15,675 nt of DNA from JBFEYJ01 sp041546305 (GCA_041546305.1 JBFEWO010000059.1:1-15675); one strand, 5' to 3'; counted from the first letter of the stretch, positions 1 to 7,180 are shown. Numbers and translations: made by a program. Notes: generated by a model not told the origin, from the sequence alone.

Positions 1-647
1 CGCAACGTTTCGTCCAGTTCGCTGTACCGCCCGTTCAACCCCGTAGTGATATCCCTGAGCAGACAGGCAGCGCGCAGCGCGCTCGTGACATTTTTTCGTG
101 TGTCGTCACTCTCCCAGCGGGCAAACACGCAATCGCCGATAAATTTGTCTACCGCACCGTGCTCCTGGTAAATCGCATCACTGACCTCGTTGAACCACTC
201 GTTCATGATCTTCGTCAGGGTGCGAATGGGCAGCCGTTCGGAGAGGCTGGTGAAGCCACGGATATCGGCGACAAAAATCGTGATTTCTTTAATCAACGGT
301 GCATCGCTGATCATCGTTGCCTGAAAGGAGAGCGAATCGGTGAAATCGACGGCATGCGACTCCTGTTCGAAAACAAACTCGGTATTACCAATGGTAATGC
401 GATCACCATTACAGAGCAGTGTCGGAACCGCAACCTGTCTGCCGTTGAGCAGGCTGCCATTGGAGCTGCCACTATCGATCAGGTAAAAATCCGCCTCGCC
501 GAGGCGACGCAGCATGGCATGGTTGCGTGATACCAGAAGCTCGGGCAGGACAATGTCACTGTTTCTGTCCCGGCCGATGGTCGTGACACTGCCGCACGGA
601 ATACGCTCCTCACCCAACGTCCCGGGGTAGATCAGATAGGCCCCCAT
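1..647 (-). CDS. FHA-domain class III adenylate/guanylate cyclase (partial, C-terminus off the left edge)
   Basis: Reading the minus strand leftward gives an uninterrupted frame to base 1. Residues about 10-95 form an FHA phosphopeptide-binding domain with the conserved Gly-Arg (25-26), S-R-N-H (40-43) and N-G (63-64) positions. It is followed by a class III nucleotide cyclase domain beginning FVADIRGFT, with metal-binding Asp128 and the second Asp172 in a KFIGD motif. The visible part is about 215 codons; the rest of the catalytic domain lies outside the window. The family makes cAMP or cGMP from ATP or GTP, and the FHA domain probably ties activity to Ser/Thr phosphorylation. I chose the ATG at 647 because GGAGGG lies five bases before it; an ATG four codons upstream (659) is the alternative with a weaker ribosome site. 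No membrane segment is visible, so it is probably cytosolic. ATP versus GTP preference cannot be read from this fragment. Confidence 0.9.
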   Translation of the reverse strand, partial: MGAYLIYPGTLGEERIPCGSVTTIGRDRNSDIVLPELLVSRNHAMLRRLGEADFYLIDSGSSNGSLLNGRQVAVPTLLCNGDRITIGNTEFVFEQESHAVDFTDSLSFQATMISDAPLIKEITIFVADIRGFTSLSERLPIRTLTKIMNEWFNEVSDAIYQEHGAVDKFIGDCVFARWESDDTRKNVTSALRAACLLRDITTGLNGRYSELDETL

Positions 648-880
648 CCATCCCTCCATCTGTGCTTCTCTGCATCTTCATCATGGGGTGCCACGGTCGA
701 AGCCGCCCCCTTATGCCTTCACTTATTGTTTTCGCTGTCAGCTTAACCTTTTCCGGCAAGAAGAACATCCTCCAGCCAAGCGAGGCATCAGAGCTCCCAC
801 TTGCTCAGTACTCGTTACCCTGGCAAAGCTTCCCCCCTGTTCTAGACTCTCCTTATTCTTCATACAGCGGGAGAACAACG

Positions 881-1138
881 ATGGGCGTCTATCTGGTGGC
901 CTTCGAAAGTCCTACCGGGGACTACCGCCGTTATCATGACTTTCTCCAACGTTTCGACACCATGCGGCTATCGGATACCGCCTGGGCATTGCAGGCCGAT
1001 ATCGGCGCCGACAATCTCTACCATGAACTCGAACCACTCCTGGGAACAGACGACCATGCCTACGTCATCACCCTGGGCAAACCGTGGATTGGTTATGGTT
1101 ACGAGGCAATGAACGACTGGCTGAGCCGCCACCTCTAA
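881..1138 (+). CDS. Solitary Cas2-fold protein, SinR family
   Basis: An 85-residue protein beginning MGVYLVAFE, an N-terminal beta strand typical of the Cas2/VapD/SinR ferredoxin-like fold. The later pattern (residue 30 onward: a strand with an internal Trp, a helix ending near EPLLGTDDHAYVITLGKPW, and a C-terminal W-L-S-R-H-L helix) resembles proteins annotated SinR family, which are distant Cas2 relatives found without CRISPR arrays. The ATG at 881 is preceded by GGGAG at a good distance. A longer in-frame extension back to 662 is possible, but its composition does not look coding. There is no cas1 or array in the window, so a CRISPR role is not supported. The gene is divergent from the FHA cyclase. 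Function is unknown; nuclease activity or nucleic-acid binding would be a guess from the fold. Confidence 0.72.
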   Translation: MGVYLVAFESPTGDYRRYHDFLQRFDTMRLSDTAWALQADIGADNLYHELEPLLGTDDHAYVITLGKPWIGYGYEAMNDWLSRHL

Positions 1139-1461
1139 ACCCGCTCGTTACAATGCTCTCGGTAGGAGGTGCACCATACCGCCCAATACCGCCCCAGCGC
1201 TTTTCATGAGAGACGGCCGACGCTGCCCATTCCACCCCGCTGACTTCATTACCTTCAGCCTCCACCCCAGCTGTCGCTATCGGGAGAATGCTTTGCACTC
1301 TCGCCGGGTGACATAGCCCCTCCCAACAAGCAACATTCCACTCATCCCAAAGCCATCGGCATCTCGTAGTACCCCTTTGCTCCCCGGACAATGAATGCAA
1401 TATCGACAAGGAGCCAGCTGTACGCGCTCACCCCTCCCATCTTCTGATGACGTACAGGGAG
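1139..1461. other. Intergenic stretch between the SinR-like gene and the lbtU promoter
   Basis: About 320 bases with no convincing gene on either strand. The only structure seen is an imperfect hairpin at 1281-1306 (CGGGAGA...TGC-TTT-GCA...TCTCGCCG, with one mismatch and one bulge). It lies downstream of the SinR-like gene but has no T-run, so a terminator role is unproven. Confidence 0.5.
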
Positions 1462-1490
1462 TTGATTTACTGAATGATAATCATTATCAT
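1462..1490 (+). promoter_or_regulatory. Sigma70-type promoter of lbtU
   Basis: TTGATT (1462-1467, 4/6 to consensus), a 17-base spacer and TATCAT (1485-1490, 5/6). Predicted transcription start is near 1497, giving a leader of about 277 bases before the porin start codon. The Fur box covers the spacer and the -10 element, an arrangement expected for repression. Confidence 0.7.
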
Positions 1491-1492
1491 TC
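1472..1492 (+). promoter_or_regulatory. Fur box (perfect 21-base inverted repeat) upstream of lbtU
   Basis: The core AATGATAATCATTATCATT (1473-1491) is a perfect palindrome around one central base; flanking G1472 and C1492 extend it to 21 bases. It is built from the GATAAT/ATTATC half-sites of the Fur consensus. Together with the downstream porin and the fbp genes, it indicates iron-dependent repression by Fur-Fe(II). Confidence 0.88.
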
Positions 1493-1542
1493 TTGGCCTA
1501 TTTCCTTCTGGACACAAATACATGACAATATCCACAATGAGA

Positions 1543-1559
1543 GGGAGTCCTAAACTCCC
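1543..1559 (+). other. Small hairpin in the lbtU leader
   Basis: GGGAGT (1543-1548) and ACTCCC (1554-1559) pair around a five-base loop. It has no following T-run and sits in the untranslated leader after the predicted transcription start. Its role is unknown. Confidence 0.4.
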
Positions 1560-1652
1560 CATCGATAACAACAACGGGTCTGGCAGCACGAATAGCCTCA
1601 AGAGCGCTTCGTGCACTGCGGCCACAGCAATAACAATATTGGGGAGGGATCC

Positions 1653-1736
1653 GTGTCTTGCATATCACCAGAGGTGGCCAATCTCACCCAGGCCGCTGCC
1701 CACCCGTTTGCCAATATCGGTTTGTCTAATCAATAA
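1653..1736 (+). CDS. Small leader ORF (27 residues) upstream of lbtU
   Basis: GTG at 1653 is preceded by GGGGAGGG (1641-1648), the strongest ribosome-binding sequence in this leader, five bases away. The frame runs to TAA at 1734-1736 with codon choice like the neighbours (GCC, CAG, ATC, CTC). The peptide starts with Ser-Cys-Ile-Ser-Pro, has an Ala-rich centre, and ends HPFANIGLSNQ. It has no signal peptide or membrane segment. Its stop is 37 bases before the porin start, and a short hairpin lies between. It could be an attenuating leader peptide, a real small protein, or chance. I do not recognise it. Confidence 0.4.
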   Translation: MSCISPEVANLTQAAAHPFANIGLSNQ

Positions 1737-1737
1737 C

Positions 1738-1754
1738 GCCGCTGCCTTGGCGGC
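1738..1754 (+). other. Short GC hairpin between leader ORF and lbtU start
   Basis: GCCGC (1738-1742) pairs with GCGGC (1750-1754) around a seven-base loop. It directly follows the leader-ORF stop and lies about 20 bases before the porin ATG, close enough to affect ribosome access. No T-run follows. Confidence 0.4.
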
Positions 1755-1773
1755 ATTACATTCGGGAACAAAA

Positions 1774-2721
1774 ATGAAACTACTCAATCTATCTTTCGCC
1801 TTGGCATCTTTGACGTTTGTCCACACGCTCGCGCACGCCGAATCCTCTGTGGCCATCGGTGGGCTCATTGAAGTGGAGGCCATCAGTGCAGAAAACACCA
1901 GTGATATTGCTGTTGCCACCGTAGAAGTCGCACTGGCGGCGGAACTTACTGAAAAAGTCACCGGGGAAATTGTGCTGTTGCACGAAGAGGATGCAACCGA
2001 CTTCAGTGTCGATACCGCAGTCGTCGGCCTGGCAGTGAATGAGCATCTGAGCGTTACCGCTGGACAAACCTATGTCCCCTTCGGCGTTTTCGGCACCTAC
2101 ATGATCTCCGATCCATTGACCCTGGAGCTAGCCGAAACCAATGCCACCGCCCTTCAGCTGGATCTTGCGGCGGGACCGGCAACGTTCTCTCTTTACAGCT
2201 TCAACGGTATCAATGCCGAAGATAAGGTCGACAACTGGGGGGCCAATCTCGACTTTACCAGCGATCACTTTCTGTTGACTCTCGGCTACATCGCCAACAT
2301 CGGTGATACTGGTATCATTGCCGCCGATACCATCAACGCCCGCGTCCCTGGCATGAGCGTCAGTACCGGTGTGAATGTCGGCGGTTTCAGCCTCATCGGC
2401 GAACACATCAGTGCACTTGATGACTTCCAGGTTGGCGACGGCAACACCGATCCTGTCGATGGCTACCTGTTCACCCAAAAGGCAAAGCCTAAAGCCAGCA
2501 ACCTGGAAATGGCCTATATCATGGATCGCGTCATCATGGCCGTGGCAACGCAACGCACCGAACAAGCCGAAGACCTCGGCCTGCCGGAACAGCGTAACCT
2601 GGCCAGTGTCTGGTACAAGCTGGAAGAGGACGCCACTGTCAGTCTCGAGTTTGCCCAGGAAGAGTCTTACGCGGGTATCCGTAGCGACGCTGTCACCGCC
2701 CAGCTGGCCGTCGCATTCTAG
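1774..2721 (+). CDS. lbtU: LbtU-family siderophore porin (outer membrane)
   Basis: A 315-residue protein starting MKLLNLSFALASLTF with a clear signal peptide, cleavage expected after THLAHA-like residues near position 23 (...THTLAHA then ESS). The mature part has alternating beta-strand character and motifs I associate with LbtU-type proteins: IGGLIEVEA at the start, ATVEVAL, LLHEEDAT, the Q-x-YVPFG motif, and the MISDPLTLEL stretch. It ends in an aromatic (LAVAF), as outer-membrane barrels do. LbtU is the Legionella outer-membrane receptor for legiobactin, and relatives are annotated as siderophore porins. The upstream Fur box supports a role in iron uptake. I start at 1774 because the signal peptide begins there; the frame is open further upstream, but that part is leader. 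Ligand identity is unknown and no siderophore biosynthesis genes are visible. Confidence 0.85.
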   Translation: MKLLNLSFALASLTFVHTLAHAESSVAIGGLIEVEAISAENTSDIAVATVEVALAAELTEKVTGEIVLLHEEDATDFSVDTAVVGLAVNEHLSVTAGQTYVPFGVFGTYMISDPLTLELAETNATALQLDLAAGPATFSLYSFNGINAEDKVDNWGANLDFTSDHFLLTLGYIANIGDTGIIAADTINARVPGMSVSTGVNVGGFSLIGEHISALDDFQVGDGNTDPVDGYLFTQKAKPKASNLEMAYIMDRVIMAVATQRTEQAEDLGLPEQRNLASVWYKLEEDATVSLEFAQEESYAGIRSDAVTAQLAVAF

Positions 2722-2769
2722 GCACTCGCACCCTCGTGCAGCATGCTGCTGCATGACATCATCATTGAC

Positions 2770-2793
2770 GGCCTGTGCCACCCGGCACAGGCC
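2770..2793 (+). terminator. Strong hairpin after lbtU (terminator-like, no T-run)
   Basis: GGCCTGTGCC (2770-2779) and GGCACAGGCC (2784-2793) form a perfect ten-base stem with a four-base loop, 48 bases after the porin stop. Neither strand has a U-tract after it, so it may act as a 3'-end stabiliser or a Rho-dependent end rather than a classic intrinsic terminator. Confidence 0.5.
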
Positions 2794-2808
2794 CGCTCCA
2801 AACGAAAA

Positions 2809-2907
2809 TCAAAACCGCACCAGAATGCCATAGCGCTCCATGCATTCCAGGCTGGCTGTCGACGAGCCTTTGCCACAATTTCCCAGGCAACCGTGGCACA
2901 CCATCAT
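2809..2907 (-). CDS. Possible Cys-rich micro-ORF (32 residues)
   Basis: The frame starts with two consecutive ATG codons (2907, 2904) and ends in TGA at 2809. The peptide begins MMVCHGCLGNCGKG, with a fourth Cys further on, then ends YGILVRF. The C-x2-C-x3-C spacing is metal-site-like. There is no ribosome-binding sequence ahead of it and the frame closes just upstream, so it could be chance or a decayed gene end. Confidence 0.18.
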   Translation of the reverse strand: MMVCHGCLGNCGKGSSTASLECMERYGILVRF

Positions 2908-3165
2908 TAGTCATCACGATGACCTGAATAACGGCAAAGGGAACAATCAGACTTTCTTTGGCACTTTAGATGACAGCGTCTTCTTCCCATCAGGTCACAG
3001 TCGTAGCGCTCAACAGTAACTCACGGGAATTCGACAAAACCGCGCTGCGGCTCGACCGGCCTGAAGCGGGTCTTCGAGTCGTTGGGATTGCAGGAGGCAA
3101 TCAACCTCTCCTTAAGAATAAACGTGCCAGCGCAACGATGGTCGGAAAAGTCTCAATCACGTGTA
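2908..3165. other. Intergenic stretch between lbtU and fbpC ends
   Basis: About 260 bases between convergent genes. An open plus-strand frame starting at 2970 runs into the antisense of fbpC, but its sequence matches nothing I recognise and no ribosome site supports it. I saw no convincing hairpin, RNA gene or mobile-element end. Confidence 0.4.
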
Positions 3166-4218
3166 TCAAGGGGCCTTGCGCGGAAACACCGCTAGGTGTT
3201 CAAGGTCGAGACGAATACCGATCTTTTCCCCCAGGGAGTGATTATGATGGCTCTGCACCATACAGAGAATTTCACCGCCGCTGGGCAGACGCAAGGTGTA
3301 GAGATATTCCGCCCCGCGAAAGGCCCGTTCGGCCACCACCAGTTTCAGCCCGCTCTCATCGTCGTGCAGCACATCGTCGGGGCGCAGCAGTACCTCCACC
3401 TCGCAACCCGGTTTGCATTCCGGGGGCAGCTTGCCGGGTACCAGACCTAGCTCCGTTTCGATGTGGCGCTCGTCCATCACCTTGCCGGGCAACATCGCGC
3501 CCTGGCCAACGAAGTCGGCAACGAAGCGATCGGCCGGCTCATGGTAGATGTCGTATGGGATATCCCACTGGCGCAGGCGCTGCTCACCGAGCACCCCGAT
3601 ACGATCGGCCATGGCGAAAGCTTCCAGATGATCGTGGGTGACCAGAATGGCTGTGACTCCATCGCGCTTGAGGATGGCGCGCACCTCACGCGCCAGTTGT
3701 TCCCGCAGGTCACTATCAAGACTGGAGAATGGCTCGTCCAGCAATAGGATCTCCGGGCGAGGCGCCATCGCCCGGATGAGGGCGATGCGCTGCTGTTGTC
3801 CGCCTGAGATCTGGTGCGGGTAAGCATCGTGCAAGTGGTTCAGCCCCACCAGATTCAATAGTTCGTCGACGCGCGCCTCACGCCTCTTGCTATCCCATTT
3901 CTGCAGGCCAAACGCCACATTCTTCGCCACCGAAAGATGAGGAAACAGGGCGAAGTCCTGAAACACCATACCGATGTTGCGCTGCTCGGGGGGAATAAAC
4001 CGATCCGGTGCGGCCACGGTGCGGCCATGCAGGCGAATCTCCCCCTCCGCCACCGGTTCAAAACCGGCGATGGCACGAAGCAATGATGTCTTGCCGCATC
4101 CGGAGGGACCAAGCAGACAACCGATGCCGCCGCAGGCCAGCGAGAAACTCACCTCCCTCACCACCGGCTCTGCACCGTAGCGGATGGAGACGTTATCGAC
4201 TTCCAGTTGGTTGCTCAT
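3166..4218 (-). CDS. fbpC: Fe(III) ABC transporter ATP-binding protein
   Basis: A 350-residue ATPase that powers ferric iron import through the FbpB permease. It has Walker A GPSGCGKT (37-44), Q-loop Gln87, signature SGGQQQR (138-144), Walker B ILLLDEP (157-163, catalytic Glu162) and H-loop His195. Residues after about 240 form a TOBE-type regulatory domain, with LLRPDDV near 277-283, as in FbpC/FutC and PotA-like importers. Length is normal for FbpC. It is the last gene of the minus-strand fbpA-fbpB-fbpC set, 56 bases after fbpB. Iron rather than thiamine or polyamine specificity is inferred from the neighbouring binding protein and the Fur sites. No truncation or damaged motif is seen. Confidence 0.9.
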   Translation of the reverse strand: MSNQLEVDNVSIRYGAEPVVREVSFSLACGGIGCLLGPSGCGKTSLLRAIAGFEPVAEGEIRLHGRTVAAPDRFIPPEQRNIGMVFQDFALFPHLSVAKNVAFGLQKWDSKRREARVDELLNLVGLNHLHDAYPHQISGGQQQRIALIRAMAPRPEILLLDEPFSSLDSDLREQLAREVRAILKRDGVTAILVTHDHLEAFAMADRIGVLGEQRLRQWDIPYDIYHEPADRFVADFVGQGAMLPGKVMDERHIETELGLVPGKLPPECKPGCEVEVLLRPDDVLHDDESGLKLVVAERAFRGAEYLYTLRLPSGGEILCMVQSHHNHSLGEKIGIRLDLEHLAVFPRKAP

Positions 4219-4263
4219 GTTCGGATTCCGTTTTCCACGCTTTCTATCATTTCAGGCTGCTTT

Positions 4264-4278
4264 GCTAATCCGACTTAC
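4264..4278. repeat. Half-copy of the GCTAATCCGAC palindromic repeat, overlapping the fbpB stop
   Basis: GCTAATCCGACTTAC is identical to 5972-5986. Here it overlaps the 3' end of fbpB, and the TAA stop of fbpB (complement of 4275-4277) lies inside the repeat. A possible other arm, TTCGGATT near 4220-4227, suggests a stretched or decayed full copy across the fbpB-fbpC gap. Confidence 0.65.
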
Positions 4279-5915
4279 GCTTTCACCGCCCGGGTTCGGG
4301 TGATGGAAAAACTCAGCAGAATTACCGGCACAATCCCGGCAGCCACAATGGCCAGCGCTGCTGGTGCGGCATCGGCCAGACGCTCGTCGGAGGCGAGCTC
4401 ATAGGCGCGCACCGCGAGCGTATTGAAATTGAAGGGGCGCAGGATCAGTGTTGCCGGCAGCTCCTTGAGCACATCAACGAACACCAGCAGCAGCGCCGTG
4501 AGCAGACTGCCCTTGAGGATCGGCACGTGCACCTTGCCCATGATCTGTAATGGCCGCAGGCCCAGCGAACGGGCCGACTCGTCCATGGTCGGTCGGATCC
4601 GTCCCAGCCCGGCCTCCACGGTCTGCAGTGACACCGCCAGGAAGCGCACCACATAGGCAAATAGCAGTGCCACCAGGGTCCCGCTCAGCAGTAAGCCGGT
4701 AGAAACGCCGTACTGTGCTCGCATCCAGCTATCCAGGGTATTGTCTAACCAGGCGAAGGGAATAATCACCCCGACTGCGATCACCGTGCCCGGCACCGCA
4801 TAACCCAGCCCTGCGAGCCGCACCGCCAGCTGCAACCAGCGCCCTTGTAGCATGCGCCGGCTATAACCAAAGAACAGCGCCAGTGCCAGGGCGAGCAGCG
4901 CCGCCATGGCCGCCAGCTGCAGGCTGTTGCCGATCAAGGCGAGGAACTCACGATCCAGGCTCTCTTCGGCCACGGTCACCGCCCACACCAGCAGCTGGCC
5001 GGCCGGCAGCAGAAAACCGAAAAATAGCGCGCCGAAACAGAAGGCAAAGGCGGCCATGCCAGACCAACCGCGCAGTGGAATACGACGTATCGCCTGGTGT
5101 CGCTGGCTAGTGTGGTGGTAACGAGCCAGCTTGCGCGAGCGCCCCTCCAGGTAGATCAGGGCAAAAACAAACAGTAACAGCGTCGCAGACAACTGCGCCG
5201 CCGCCGGTGCACTGTCCAGTCCGTACCAGGTGCGGAAGATGCCGGTGGTAAAGGTGGCCACGCCGAAATACTGCACCGTGCCATAATCGGCCAGGGTTTC
5301 CATCAGCGCCAGCGACAGCCCGGCGACAATCGCCGGTCGGGCCAGCGGCAGAGCCACCCGCAGGAAGGTTTGCAGCGGTGAATTACCCAGGGTGCGACTG
5401 ACATCGAGTACGCACAGGGACTGGTTGAGAAAGGCGGCACGGGTCAGCAGGTAGACATAGGGATAGAGCACCAGCGAGAGCATCGCTGCCGCGCCCTCCA
5501 GCGAACGAATTTGCGGAAACCAGTACTCGCCGTAACGCCAGCCGGTCCATTCGCGCAGTGCACTCTGCACCGGTCCGGCAAAGTCGAACAAGCCGGTGTA
5601 GGTGTAGGCGATGATGTAGGCGGGGATCGCCATCGGCAACAACAACGCCCACTCGAAGATTCCGCGCCCGGGGAAACTGCACATGCTGGTCAGCCAGGCG
5701 GCGCCGACCCCGAGCACCAGGGTACCGACCGCCACGCCAAGCATTAACAGCAGGGAGTTCATCACATACTCCTGCAACACGGTTTCGACCAGGTGCGACC
5801 AGACCTCTCCGGCAGGGACGAAGACATAGCCGAGAACCACCAGCAGTGGCAGCATAAGCAGGAGCGCACTCCCGGTGATGAGTGCGCTCCAGGCTGAGAC
5901 TCCTGAGACCCTCAT
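4275..5915 (-). CDS. fbpB: Fe(III) ABC transporter permease, two fused membrane halves
   Basis: A 546-residue polytopic inner-membrane protein with about 12 hydrophobic segments arranged as two homologous halves, the usual FbpB/SfuB organisation. Each half has the cytoplasmic EAA-type loop that docks the ATPase: about 172-192 (RTLGNSPLQTFLRVALPLAR) and about 446-466 (ARSLGLRPLQIMGKVHVPIL). The segments DYGTVQYFGV (about 210-219) and KELPATLILRPFNFNTLA (about 484-501) are typical of iron permeases in this family. The ATG at 5915 lacks an obvious ribosome-binding sequence; no better in-frame start is visible. The gene lies between the binding protein and the ATPase, with 165 and 56 bases of spacing. 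The upstream gap carries a palindromic repeat that could alter expression relative to fbpA. Confidence 0.9.
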   Translation of the reverse strand: MRVSGVSAWSALITGSALLLMLPLLVVLGYVFVPAGEVWSHLVETVLQEYVMNSLLLMLGVAVGTLVLGVGAAWLTSMCSFPGRGIFEWALLLPMAIPAYIIAYTYTGLFDFAGPVQSALREWTGWRYGEYWFPQIRSLEGAAAMLSLVLYPYVYLLTRAAFLNQSLCVLDVSRTLGNSPLQTFLRVALPLARPAIVAGLSLALMETLADYGTVQYFGVATFTTGIFRTWYGLDSAPAAAQLSATLLLFVFALIYLEGRSRKLARYHHTSQRHQAIRRIPLRGWSGMAAFAFCFGALFFGFLLPAGQLLVWAVTVAEESLDREFLALIGNSLQLAAMAALLALALALFFGYSRRMLQGRWLQLAVRLAGLGYAVPGTVIAVGVIIPFAWLDNTLDSWMRAQYGVSTGLLLSGTLVALLFAYVVRFLAVSLQTVEAGLGRIRPTMDESARSLGLRPLQIMGKVHVPILKGSLLTALLLVFVDVLKELPATLILRPFNFNTLAVRAYELASDERLADAAPAALAIVAAGIVPVILLSFSITRTRAVKA

Positions 5916-5955
5916 GGACGATTTGTTTTAGTGTCTAACACAGTTCAAGTACCTG

Positions 5956-5986
5956 TGTCGGATTACGCTATGCTAATCCGACTTAC
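5956..5986. repeat. Palindromic intergenic repeat, complete copy
   Basis: GTCGGATTA (5957-5965) and TAATCCGAC (5974-5982) form a perfect nine-base stem around CGCTATGC, followed by TTAC. I recognise this form (GTCGGATTA...TAATCCGAC) as a widespread REP-like intergenic element in proteobacteria. It lies in the 165-base gap between fbpA and fbpB, where it could act as an RNA hairpin that lowers downstream expression relative to fbpA. Confidence 0.75.
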
Positions 5987-6080
5987 ATTTGCAGAAGCAG
6001 TTTCAAACGGCGAATGAACGGAGCCACGTCGGTCAGGACGGTCATATCAAAGTGCTACTCCTACATTCCCCAGTCGTCTT

Positions 6081-7109
6081 TTATCGCCAGCCAGCCCGGT
6101 CCATCAGCCTCACCGCCTCGGGATTGAGCTCACCCAGCCGGCTCAGGTTCAGGTCATCGGCCTTGAACTCTCCCCAGGCCTGCAGGGTTTCGCTCAGCGG
6201 GATACCTTGGCGGATCGGATACTCTCCATTGACTTCGGCATACCACTGCTGCGAAGCATCACTGGCCAGAAACTCAAGCAAACGGATGGCATTGTCCCGG
6301 TTCTTGCTAGCCTTCACCAGGGCGGCACCGGAGACATTGACATGGGCGCCACGGCCCGCCTGGTTGGGCCAGAACACCGCTACTTGTTGGGCGATCTCCC
6401 GCTCGGCGGAATCCTTCGAGGTCAGCATTCCTGCCAGGTAATAGGTATTGGCCACGGCGATATCGCATTGCCCGGCAACCGCCGCCTTGATCTGGTCGCG
6501 GTCACCACCGCGAGGCGGGCGGGCAAGATTGTTCACCAGTCCCTCGGCCCATGCCTCGGTCTGCTCCAGACCATTGGCGGCAATCAGCGAAGCCACCAGG
6601 GACTGATTGTAGATATTATCGGAGGAACGGATACAAATGCGGCCTTTCCACTTCGGTTCCGCCAGGGCTTCGTAGCTGGAAAGCTCCGCTGGATCGACAC
6701 GGCCTTTTACATACAGGATAGGCCGGGCCCGCAGCGAAAGCCCTACCCAATGCCCTTCCGGATCACGGTATTGCGCTGGCACCCGCTGCTGCAGGAGGTC
6801 CGAGGCAAAGGACTGCGTCACCCCGGCCTCCTTGGCGCGATGCAGCCGTCCGGCATCGGTTGTCAACAGGATGTCCGCAGGAGAGTTGCGCCCTTCACTC
6901 ACCAGCCGCTTGAGCAGGGCATCGGCCTTGCCGGTCACCAGATTGACGCGAACACCGGTCTCTTCGGTGAAACGCTCCAGCAGCGGCTTGATCAGGTTTT
7001 CGTTGCGGGCCGAGTAAAGGTTCACCTCGCCTTCGCCCGCCACAGCGAAAGCGGGGAGCCACCCTGCCATGAGGGATATCAAGGTAGCCAGGAATGCAGC
7101 ACGTAGCAT
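6081..7109 (-). CDS. fbpA: Periplasmic Fe(III)-binding protein of the FbpABC importer
   Basis: A 342-residue protein with a signal peptide (hydrophobic to about residue 22, ending AFAVAG). The mature sequence starts EVNLYSARN, the hallmark start of FbpA/FutA-type ferric binding proteins. Candidate iron-binding tyrosines are Tyr32, Tyr133, Tyr167 and the Tyr223-Tyr224 pair in ANTYYLAGM, matching the multi-Tyr site of the FutA group. It delivers Fe(III) from the periplasm to the FbpB/FbpC channel. The ATG at 7109 has GGAGG seven bases upstream. It is first in the operon and directly behind a promoter with an embedded Fur box. Length is normal and no key residue appears missing. Whether it binds free Fe(III), Fe(II) or a chelate cannot be decided from sequence. 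Confidence 0.92.
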   Translation of the reverse strand: MLRAAFLATLISLMAGWLPAFAVAGEGEVNLYSARNENLIKPLLERFTEETGVRVNLVTGKADALLKRLVSEGRNSPADILLTTDAGRLHRAKEAGVTQSFASDLLQQRVPAQYRDPEGHWVGLSLRARPILYVKGRVDPAELSSYEALAEPKWKGRICIRSSDNIYNQSLVASLIAANGLEQTEAWAEGLVNNLARPPRGGDRDQIKAAVAGQCDIAVANTYYLAGMLTSKDSAEREIAQQVAVFWPNQAGRGAHVNVSGAALVKASKNRDNAIRLLEFLASDASQQWYAEVNGEYPIRQGIPLSETLQAWGEFKADDLNLSRLGELNPEAVRLMDRAGWR

Positions 7110-7151
7110 GGAGAAACCTCCGACTTAATGGATATGGGGGAAGATGATTCA

Positions 7152-7180
7152 ATGCTAATGCGAATCATTATTATTTACAA
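7152..7180 (-). promoter_or_regulatory. Sigma70-type promoter of fbpABC
   Basis: On the minus strand: TTGTAA (complement of 7175-7180, 4/6), a 17-base spacer, and TAGCAT (complement of 7152-7157, 4/6). The predicted start is near 7145, about 36 bases before the fbpA ATG. The Fur box lies between and over these elements. Confidence 0.6.
7154..7172 (+). promoter_or_regulatory. Fur box upstream of fbpA
   Basis: GCTAATGCGAATCATTATT matches 15 of 19 positions of GATAATGATAATCATTATC. It sits inside the fbpA promoter, so Fur-Fe(II) binding would block RNA polymerase. Confidence 0.75.

Noticed and set aside
881..1138. CRISPR-Cas locus suggested by the Cas2-like protein
   Set aside because: No repeat-spacer array and no other cas gene can be seen in the window.
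1068..1409. 113-codon minus-strand frame over the end of the SinR-like gene
   Set aside because: It overlaps a better-supported gene, has no known motif, and its composition does not look coding.
1474..1773. Longer start for the porin, adding 100 residues
   Set aside because: The extension starts inside the Fur box and before the predicted transcription start. The signal peptide begins at 1774, as expected for an outer-membrane protein.
2970..3641. 223-codon plus-strand frame starting in the lbtU-fbpC gap
   Set aside because: It has no supporting ribosome site, and most of its length is antisense to the FbpC C-terminal domain with Arg/Pro-rich shadow composition.
6207..7106. 299-codon open frame antisense to fbpA
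   Set aside because: The minus-strand product is a clear ferric-binding protein with signal peptide and ribosome site; the antisense frame has no recognisable features.
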